The notes beneath the pieces are model-generated. The model did not search any database. It was not told the origin of the DNA and was given only the letters and a program-made list of their open reading frames with translations. Below, piece after piece: positions 32,414 through 38,209 of a stretch of DNA of 64,000 bases; the first letter of the stretch is position 1, and each line of letters begins with the position of its first letter. The position numbers were made by a program, and so were the translations under genes. Origin of the DNA: Treponema sp. (GTDB lineage: Bacteria > Spirochaetota > Spirochaetia > Treponematales > Breznakiellaceae); NCBI GenBank assembly GCA_009777995.1, contig WRKT01000007.1, positions 30,092 to 94,091 on the forward strand, written 5' to 3'.

Positions 32414-33298
32414 CTATGGTATATCTTCAATAACCGGTAATAAGTCAAGTATACGCTTTCGCTCTTGTTCTTGTTTTTCAATAGCTTGATCATAAAGTTT
32501 TTGATCTAGGTTCATTTCTATAGCGTTTGTTATAAGTGCGTCCAGGATTTCCGGCTTTAATGCATCAAGCTCCCATGATCGGGTTCCATGTTTTGCCTTG
32601 TATTTTTCAAACCTTTTGTCTTTTTCCTTTGCAGGGTAAGGTGGCAGCTTGTACTTTTTAATTTGCGACATAGTCAGGGCTATGCGGTTTACCGTTACCG
32701 TTGCCCCGAAGGTTCCCATTCTTTCTATAATCATCCTGTCAATGTCTGTCCCCGAAGGATCATGATCACCTAAATAAAATATGATACATTCTCGGCCCTG
32801 TTCTGCCTTTTCAGTAAAGCGGTTAGCGGCTGCCCATAGTGAAGAATTAGAAGCGTAGCCTTTGCAAGAAAAGCAAGAGCAGTCCAGGCGACCAGCGGCT
32901 TGCTCTACTATTCCGATCAATGCGTCCTTCTCTACCCATACCTCACAATAGCGATCCTGCCCTTCCCATAAATCGCGTCGGTATTGGTGCGCCGCACCCT
33001 GCACTATTTCGGCGGGTGTTTCCCAGTGCGGTAATGCTCGATGTTCACGGTGTCTGTCCTCTATGGCGTTCCAGTCGATAAGCCCGGTAAGGCGACCATT
33101 GCTTACAAGACGGCCGATGTTATTATAGGATTTTTCAGAATTTTCAATAACTTCTCTTGAAACAAGCTGATAGTAAATTTGCCGTAATGTCAAAGAATAA
33201 CCTGCGGCTTCATACTCAGCTATTATTTCGTTAATTTGGTTTATCTGAATCAAACCTCGGCGCTGTATTTTTATATTTTCATACTGAATAAACGGCAT
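32414..33298 (-). CDS. TOPRIM-domain protein of phage type
   Basis: A 294-aa protein. The N-terminal part is a winged-helix-like region (QINEIIAEYEAAGYSLTLRQIYYQLVSREVIENSEKSYNNIGRLVSNGRLTGLIDWNAIEDR), and the middle holds a TOPRIM-like core: EVWVEKDALIGIV (Glu) and FYLGDHDPSGTDIDRMI (Asp-x-Asp), as in topoisomerase VI A subunits and OLD-type nucleases. Such proteins are common in phages, but their reaction is unproven. The start at 33,298 follows GAGGAGGG; the ATG at 33,328 lies inside the nuclease gene. It overlaps the VRR-NUC gene by 20 bp. Confidence 0.78.
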   Translation of the reverse strand: MPFIQYENIKIQRRGLIQINQINEIIAEYEAAGYSLTLRQIYYQLVSREVIENSEKSYNNIGRLVSNGRLTGLIDWNAIEDRHREHRALPHWETPAEIVQGAAHQYRRDLWEGQDRYCEVWVEKDALIGIVEQAAGRLDCSCFSCKGYASNSSLWAAANRFTEKAEQGRECIIFYLGDHDPSGTDIDRMIIERMGTFGATVTVNRIALTMSQIKKYKLPPYPAKEKDKRFEKYKAKHGTRSWELDALKPEILDALITNAIEMNLDQKLYDQAIEKQEQERKRILDLLPVIEDIP

Positions 33299-33650
33299 TC
33301 TTACCCTCCTCAAATAACGGCCCATCACCGATATATCCTGCTTCCCTCAATGCCCGGTCAAGCTCCTGCCAGCTTCGGACTACAAGTGCCAAACCGCCGA
33401 GGCCCCGGATATCATCAAGGAACTGTTTCTGTTCAGGTGATAGTCGCCCATTCGGGGCTTTACACTCCACGCATAAAAACCTACCGCCTCGAAGTATGCC
33501 AAGTATGTCTGAAGAACCCACTTTGCCAAACCTCATGAAACGCCCCGGACCAATGCGAACGGCACCGGTATTATTTCTCCAGTGGTAAATCCCTCGGGCT
33601 TCAAGATAATGAAGGCAGCCTTTTAGGATATGGCTCTCGGGAATTACCAT
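33279..33650 (-). CDS. VRR-NUC domain nuclease
   Basis: A 123-aa stand-alone VRR-NUC (PD-D/ExK fold) nuclease. Catalytic Asp in GSSDILGIL (about 48), ECK in FLCVECKAPNGRLSPEQKQFLDDI (about 60-64) and the typical GLALVVRSWQEL strand at the end. Family members cut branched DNA such as Holliday junctions, and phage versions process replication intermediates. The gene overlaps the helicase stop by 7 bp, supporting a replication module. Part of its 3' end is duplicated at 31,571-31,612. Confidence 0.88.
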   Translation of the reverse strand: MVIPESHILKGCLHYLEARGIYHWRNNTGAVRIGPGRFMRFGKVGSSDILGILRGGRFLCVECKAPNGRLSPEQKQFLDDIRGLGGLALVVRSWQELDRALREAGYIGDGPLFEEGKNAVYSV

Positions 33651-35107
33651 ATATCAAACTCCTCTACGGTCTCTACAACCTCTATAGGTTTTTTCAAGTG
33701 ATTATCATGATCTCTTTTTTCAATTCCTATAGAGGGTATAGAGCTTGTAGAGGCCATAGAGGCCATAGAGGGTGTAGAGGATACCAAATAAGTCCCTGCC
33801 AAATTCTGCAATATTCCTGAATTGACCATTTTAATTAGAATATTTTGTATCGTTGACAGAGAGCCGGCATATCCCTCTTTCTTTAATCCTTTATGTATTG
33901 CTGAAGGCCCATTTCCGCCATTTTCCCTAAGCCAATCAAAAATTAACTGCCGGGTATCGCTCTCCTGTATTTCATTTTTATCTCCTGCTATTGTCCAATT
34001 ACAGTCGGGGTCAAAAGTCAAAATAAGTTCTTGTTCCTCTATGTCCCGCCCGGTTAAATTAAGCTCGCCCTGACGGTTCCCCCGGCCTCTTTTCAATGTG
34101 ATTGTTGCATCCGCTGTTCCGTTGATTGCCTTTGATCCCAAGGTATTATCCATCCAATCACCACCGGATTCTTTATTATTTGACCCCTTACGGGTATGAT
34201 GAATAATTATGATTCCTATATCTAGGGAATCAGCTATATTTTTCAATTGTGTCAATTTATTGCTGATTTCGGTATAGTCTTTTAGGTCAATAGTTGGGAA
34301 AAACTTGATAAAAGTATCGATTATTACCAAGCGGATTGAAGGGTTATCTTTTAAATATGTTTCAAGCGCCGGAACTCCGCCTATCCATTTATCAGCAAAG
34401 TACAGATTTGGTATATTACCGGCTTGTAGTTGATTGAGTCGCCTCTGCAATCGCCTACTATTGTCTTCAAGGCAAAGATATAACACAGCCGTTTTGTCAA
34501 CTTTAATTTTCCCCAGAACATAAGTTCCCAAAGCTAAACTTATACCAAGCCCCATTGCAAGCCAGCTCTTGCCCAGTTTCTCGGCACCTGAGAGAATTGT
34601 CAGTCCCGGAGCTAAGAAGTTATAAATAATCCATTGGATCGCAGGAAAAACCATTCCAAGGATCTCTGTCGCTGAGTGGATGACATTTTTTTGTCTCGCC
34701 TTTTCCTGAGATGACAATGTGGTTTTTAATTGCTGAACTACTTCATCAATATCTTTATTCCCGATATTTTCAGCGGCTTGTTTTATCGCTGATTCGATCT
34801 TATTGCTCCGATATTTCTCAATTAAAGAATGAGCGTAGTATTCGATATTTTCAATTATAACTCCGCTTGTAAGGTCTCCATAATAAGACGGTCCACCGGT
34901 CTCATTATCCTTTTTTCCGTCTTTCATGAAATGTTCATGAAGAATTACAATGTCAGGAGCACATTGTTTTTTAATCTGTTTCAATGCTTGGAAAATTATT
35001 TTATTCCGTGGCTGTAAAAACATCTCATCAGTTAACTCGTCCGGAATGTCTGCTCCCTGAAGAATTGACCCAAGGACAGATTTTTCAAAATAATATTCAT
35101 CTGCCAT
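33644..35107 (-). CDS. replicative helicase-like protein (DnaB N-terminus plus RepA/RecA-type ATPase)
   Basis: A 487-aa protein. Residues ~1-105 resemble the DnaB N-terminal domain (EKSVLGSILQG...IFQALKQIKKQCAPDIVILHEHF). Residues ~150-365 form a RecA-fold ATPase of the RepA/AAA_25 type: Walker A SGAEKLGKSW, Walker B LVIIDTFIKF, then IIIIHHTRKGS and GSKAINGTADATITLKR. The C-terminal region has a winged-helix-like segment (IHKGLKKEGYAGSLSTIQNILIKMVNSGILQ) and a low-complexity linker encoded by short imperfect DNA repeats. It is the probable replication motor of the element. Confidence 0.87.
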   Translation of the reverse strand: MADEYYFEKSVLGSILQGADIPDELTDEMFLQPRNKIIFQALKQIKKQCAPDIVILHEHFMKDGKKDNETGGPSYYGDLTSGVIIENIEYYAHSLIEKYRSNKIESAIKQAAENIGNKDIDEVVQQLKTTLSSQEKARQKNVIHSATEILGMVFPAIQWIIYNFLAPGLTILSGAEKLGKSWLAMGLGISLALGTYVLGKIKVDKTAVLYLCLEDNSRRLQRRLNQLQAGNIPNLYFADKWIGGVPALETYLKDNPSIRLVIIDTFIKFFPTIDLKDYTEISNKLTQLKNIADSLDIGIIIIHHTRKGSNNKESGGDWMDNTLGSKAINGTADATITLKRGRGNRQGELNLTGRDIEEQELILTFDPDCNWTIAGDKNEIQESDTRQLIFDWLRENGGNGPSAIHKGLKKEGYAGSLSTIQNILIKMVNSGILQNLAGTYLVSSTPSMASMASTSSIPSIGIEKRDHDNHLKKPIEVVETVEEFDIW

Positions 35108-35351
35108 TGGCTGGCTCCCTTACAGTCGTCATCACAGAGACAATTTTCTCAATTCTGAAAGCAGGAAGCCTGTTTCTAAATGTAACAATTAATGAAACGC
35201 CCCCAAAATCAATGCCCTGTAACTCCGATTCGAACTTGCGGATCACATCCGGAGGAACGCCTATTGTCGATTTGACTTTGAGAATTTTGTCCGGTATAAT
35301 AGGATTGGTTGCCTGGCCCCGGATGAGTTCGCTCTGAGGGGCTTTTTTCAT
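35097..35351 (-). CDS. hypothetical element protein, 84 aa
   Basis: Not recognised. Residues KSTIGVPPDVIRKFESELQGIDFGGVSLIVTFRNRLPAFRIEKIVSV suggest one helix followed by two strands. I choose the ATG at 35,351 because GGAGGACAGG precedes it. It overlaps the helicase start by 11 bp and the AlpA-type gene end by 4 bp, so it is part of the replication operon; similar small proteins sit beside phage primase/helicase genes. Confidence 0.65.
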   Translation of the reverse strand: MKKAPQSELIRGQATNPIIPDKILKVKSTIGVPPDVIRKFESELQGIDFGGVSLIVTFRNRLPAFRIEKIVSVMTTVREPANGR

Positions 35352-35530
35352 TCCTGTCCTCCGGCCTGAACTAGACATCTTGAAAGAAATTCCTCGATGT
35401 CGGCCTCAGCGAAAAAAAACTTTTTTCCAATTTTGCGAAACGATATCTTTCTGGCTTTGATAAGTCTGCGTAAGCCGCATACAGAGATTCGTATCCTCTC
35501 AGAAGCTTCCCGTATGTCCAACAAATTCAT
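35348..35530 (-). CDS. AlpA/excisionase-type regulator
   Basis: A 60-aa MerR-like winged helix protein: MNLLDIREASERIRISVCGLRRLIKARKISFRKIGKKFFFAEADIEEFL, the standard pattern of excisionase-family DNA-binding proteins (HTH followed by a basic wing and the DIEEFL end). The start at 35,530 follows GAGGAGGG. In satellites AlpA turns on the replication and excision genes; a position as first gene before the helicase fits this. Its leader contains a hairpin with a T-run (35,561-35,600), so expression may be regulated by read-through. Confidence 0.85.
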   Translation of the reverse strand: MNLLDIREASERIRISVCGLRRLIKARKISFRKIGKKFFFAEADIEEFLSRCLVQAGGQE

Positions 35531-35560
35531 AATCCCTCCTCTTTCGTGAAACGCTGGGCA

Positions 35561-35600
35561 CAAAAAAAGGCCGGACAGAGGTAATCCCTCGATCCGGCCT
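35561..35600 (-). terminator. strong terminator between the integrase and the alpA operon
   Basis: Stem AGGCCGGA/TCCGGCCT (8 bp) with an inner GAGG/CCTC stem and a run of seven T on the minus strand. It stops integrase transcription but also lies downstream of the only good promoter I see for the alpA gene, so it may act as an attenuator. Confidence 0.85.
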
Positions 35601-35648
35601 GTTTCTCAGTGCCAAAGTACGCCTCAAACGGGCGCAATTAGTTTTTTC

Positions 35649-35704
35649 GTAACAAATTATGCGTTACTATGAAAATCTTATCATAACTTGGCATATGTTG
35701 TCAA
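35649..35704 (-). promoter_or_regulatory. probable promoter and operator of the alpA-helicase operon
   Basis: On the minus strand TTGACA (35,704-35,699) and TAAGAT (35,680-35,675) are 18 bp apart. The predicted start lies in an inverted repeat GTAAC-9-GTTAC (35,649-35,667), a plausible operator. The leader to the AlpA start codon is about 135 nt. Confidence 0.55.
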
Positions 35705-35852
35705 TATTTTTTTCAAAATTATTTTATGAAAACACCATTGCCTCTACAGATTTTCTGGGTTATATTTTTTGCAAATTTATCACTGTGAGAAATTTGCACA
35801 ATGCCATCGATTAACCGTTCTATCGGTGTTGTGCTTTATTCTTGATTAACAA

Positions 35853-37355
35853 CTATGCTCCTTTTTTCACAAACTGCAAAATGTTACTAAATACATCCCC
35901 GGCTTTTACTCCCAGCTCAGCTATCACTCCATCGGTAATATGTGCTTGATAGTGCTCTGCCATGGCCCTGCTTCGGTGTCCGGTAATACGAGCTATTTTA
36001 TCTGCTGCTACTTTATCCGCCATACGACTTGCATAATAATGACGGAATGAATGAACATCGATTTTTCTTCCTGATATGTCTATACCCTTAGGTTTATCGG
36101 GTTTAATATCTGCCCGATGGTAGAGGTGCTCTTCTCCGTATAATAAGTACGGGGCTTTGCATGGGCCGGCTATAACTTCAGGATCGCTCCATTCCCCCTC
36201 TAGTTCTCCCTTGGCGTTCTTCTTGCCCCGGATCACCCAGAGACACCCATCTCCAAAGGGAGGATCTGTATACCACCCAAGAGGAGCATCATTCGATGCC
36301 TTTATAGCTAATGCAAGTCCTTGCCTAAATACATCACCGGAGCAGGGGCTATCATATTTATCGCTGTAGAAAATAAACGGGTTTGAATTATTAATGTGCG
36401 GGTTATCTGCACATAGCTCAAGCAATAAACTGCGGACTTCCGGTAAGAGGGGAACCCTCCGAGGCTCGCCATTTTTCGGGGTTTTTAAGCCGTCATAGTC
36501 GCTCCAGGAGTTAGACACATCAAGCACAACCTCTCCGATGTCATTCTGACGGATAGCCCTTATTTCTCCGCTTCTTATACCTGTTGTGCAGGCAAGAAGG
36601 CAACCTATATAAGCACGCTTGTCTTGCCACTTTACCTGAAATAATAACTCTGTTTCTGTTTCAGTCAGTACATCTCTGCGTTTTGATCCCCCTGAAAACC
36701 TGGTAAGCCCGGCAGAAGGGTTTAAGTGGATCAAGCCTTCAGTATAGGCCCATTTCAAGGCAGTTGTTCCTTGCAAGAGAACATTATTCACGCTTTTAGG
36801 TGCCAGTCCCTTTTTCTCTTTTAAGACCAGAGAGAAATCCCTAAGGTCTTGGCGAAGTACAGCATTAAGAGGTTTTTTCCCGAAATAAGGCTCCCAATGT
36901 TTGGCGATGATCTGAAGAGCCTCATGGCAATACCGGCGGGTAATCCTGTGACCGTGAGCCAGCTTATCTCGAATGTAAGGTGAATTATCATAATCCCAAA
37001 ATTCTTTTAGAAAGCGGATTAAAGCTTTTTGTCCCGGACCGACTTTGCTGATGCCTAATTCTATAAGACCTCGGCTTTTTAATGCGTTGGCAATAGCAAG
37101 GGCATCATCCACTGTCAATTCAACAGTGCGACACGCTTTAAGTATGTTTTTGAAATCGCTTAATTGAGCTAAAGTCCGGGGCTCCTTTGATTTCCCTTTT
37201 GGGATTCCGTTTTTTAGCCAATCTGCAATAATAAGCAGAGCTTCATCACGATTTTTTGTACGCGTACTCTTGGCTGTAAGGGGTAATCTTGTTTCTTGGT
37301 CAATTAAAACGGCATAGAAAATGCCGTTCCGTTCATGTAAGTAAAACCTGCGCAT
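35853..37355 (-). CDS. int: tyrosine recombinase, element integrase
   Basis: A 500-aa site-specific recombinase. The catalytic residues are Arg in TTGIRSGEIRAIR (about 255), HxxR in VHSFRHYYASR (435-438), His in ITGHRSRAMAEHY (460) and the nucleophile Tyr at 469. The N-terminal part contains an arm-type DNA-binding domain (FYLHERNGIFYAVL) and a SAM-like core-binding domain (EALQIIAKHWEPYFGKKPLNAVLRQDL). A 70-90 residue insert between Arg and HxxR (about 340-425) makes it longer than most phage integrases. It starts about 120 bp from the tRNA-fMet attachment site, as expected for the enzyme that recombines it. Confidence 0.95.
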   Translation of the reverse strand: MRRFYLHERNGIFYAVLIDQETRLPLTAKSTRTKNRDEALLIIADWLKNGIPKGKSKEPRTLAQLSDFKNILKACRTVELTVDDALAIANALKSRGLIELGISKVGPGQKALIRFLKEFWDYDNSPYIRDKLAHGHRITRRYCHEALQIIAKHWEPYFGKKPLNAVLRQDLRDFSLVLKEKKGLAPKSVNNVLLQGTTALKWAYTEGLIHLNPSAGLTRFSGGSKRRDVLTETETELLFQVKWQDKRAYIGCLLACTTGIRSGEIRAIRQNDIGEVVLDVSNSWSDYDGLKTPKNGEPRRVPLLPEVRSLLLELCADNPHINNSNPFIFYSDKYDSPCSGDVFRQGLALAIKASNDAPLGWYTDPPFGDGCLWVIRGKKNAKGELEGEWSDPEVIAGPCKAPYLLYGEEHLYHRADIKPDKPKGIDISGRKIDVHSFRHYYASRMADKVAADKIARITGHRSRAMAEHYQAHITDGVIAELGVKAGDVFSNILQFVKKGA

Positions 37356-37475
37356 AGCAACCTCCCGGCATGACTAAAAGGTGTTTTTGCACACTTTTTG
37401 TCATACTTGATTTGTTCTAAGCGCCGGTTCTTCCGGTAGCTTCTTATAAATCCTTACTACATAAAGAGTTAGGTT

Positions 37476-37519
37476 TAGCAGGGACAGGACTCGAACCTGC
37501 GACCTCCGGGTTATGAGCC
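37476..37519. repeat. attR: 44-bp direct repeat inside tRNA-fMet
   Basis: Identical over 44 bp to 25,414-25,457. It covers nucleotides 30-73 of the intact tRNA-fMet gene; integration restores the tRNA. Confidence 0.93.
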
Positions 37520-37548
37520 CGACGAGCTGCCAACTGCTCTACCCTGCG
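37476..37548 (-). tRNA. initiator tRNA-fMet (CAT)
   Basis: A 73-nt cloverleaf on the minus strand. Acceptor CGCAGGG/CCCTGCT with an unpaired C1-T72, D arm GAGC...GCTC, anticodon arm TCGGG-CTCATAA-CCCGG with the three consecutive G-C pairs of initiators, and T arm GCAGG-TTCGAGT-CCTGT. The 1-72 mismatch, the A11-T24 pair and the three G-C pairs are initiator marks, so this is not elongator Met. CCA is not encoded. The element's right attachment site lies within its 3' half. Confidence 0.93.
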
Positions 37549-37576
37549 TTGGACTGAAGTGCAGTATATCTATAAA

Positions 37577-38209
37577 TCAATCGAGCGTCAAGCTAATTGA
37601 GGCGAAAAAGGCGGCGAGAGCTATAAAGATTGCAAACATGGATGGGAGTGCAGGGCTTACTATGGCAAGGTTATAGGCTCCGTGAATAAAAACGGCTGAA
37701 ATAAACCAAAAAAGAGATTTCCCCTTATTTTCATTAAAAGAAAATACAGCGGCTCCTACTCTAATGCCGCATGCACCGTGAAGAGGCGCAGCAGTAAAAG
37801 CTCTAAGCCATGTTATGCTGATATCACTTATTCCATGATACGCATTTTCTACTAATGCAAATCCAAGGCCTATAATTAAACCGAGGGCAGCTCCTGAACC
37901 TGAAATTGCATCAAACTTTTTTGCAAGTAAAATAAAAGGAACAAGGACAATTATTCGGCTTACTTCCTCCGACATTGCAATCCGGATAAAAATATCATAA
38001 AAAATAACAGCAAGCCCGTTAAACCTTATTGGCGGGATAAACTCCTGCAAAATAGCAGCAACCATAAATGAAATAATTCCTGCCGTCAGGGAAAGGAGGA
38101 ATAGGGGCAGGGTAAGCCGATGTTTTTTCAGCTTGAACCAAATTAGAGCGATTATTGCAGGAAAGGCAGAGGCAAGCAATAAAAGCAATAGTACCCGGAT
38201 TTCGCTCAT
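37577..38209 (-). CDS. PrsW-like intramembrane protease
   Basis: A 210-aa membrane protein with about seven hydrophobic segments. Family marks: SEEVSR (about 82), LGFALVENAYHGI (about 117), APLHGACGIRVGA (about 140) and FIHGAYNLAI (about 175), the conserved Glu and His residues of PrsW/CPBP-type proteins. PrsW cleaves anti-sigma factors in Bacillus; a target here is unknown. The start overlaps the TPR gene stop by 4 bp (ATGA), so both are in one operon, and the TPR protein may deliver or regulate its substrate. Confidence 0.85.
   Translation of the reverse strand: MSEIRVLLLLLLASAFPAIIALIWFKLKKHRLTLPLFLLSLTAGIISFMVAAILQEFIPPIRFNGLAVIFYDIFIRIAMSEEVSRIIVLVPFILLAKKFDAISGSGAALGLIIGLGFALVENAYHGISDISITWLRAFTAAPLHGACGIRVGAAVFSFNENKGKSLFWFISAVFIHGAYNLAIVSPALPSMFAIFIALAAFFASISLTLD

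Larger units (their letters stand above)
25414..37519. mobile_element. 12.1-kb integrated element, probable phage satellite (PICI-like)
   Basis: Bounded by perfect 44-bp repeats, with the right one inside an intact tRNA-fMet gene and a tyrosine integrase starting about 120 bp from it. Content in order from the right: integrase, AlpA-type regulator, helicase, VRR-NUC nuclease, TOPRIM protein, several small unknowns, small terminase subunit, Cys-rich protein, RNA-like array, BrnT module, divergent repressor switch, HIRAN protein and small unknowns. I see no large terminase, portal, capsid, tail, lysis, conjugation or plasmid-partition gene. This combination and the 12-kb size match phage satellites; a deleted prophage remains the alternative. 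Confidence 0.85.

Noticed and set aside
33720..33790. CRISPR-like array
   Set aside because: The short repeats are imperfect, have no unique spacers and lie within the helicase reading frame.
25414..37519. Complete or inducible prophage
   Set aside because: No large terminase, portal, capsid, tail or lysis genes were found in the 12.1 kb.
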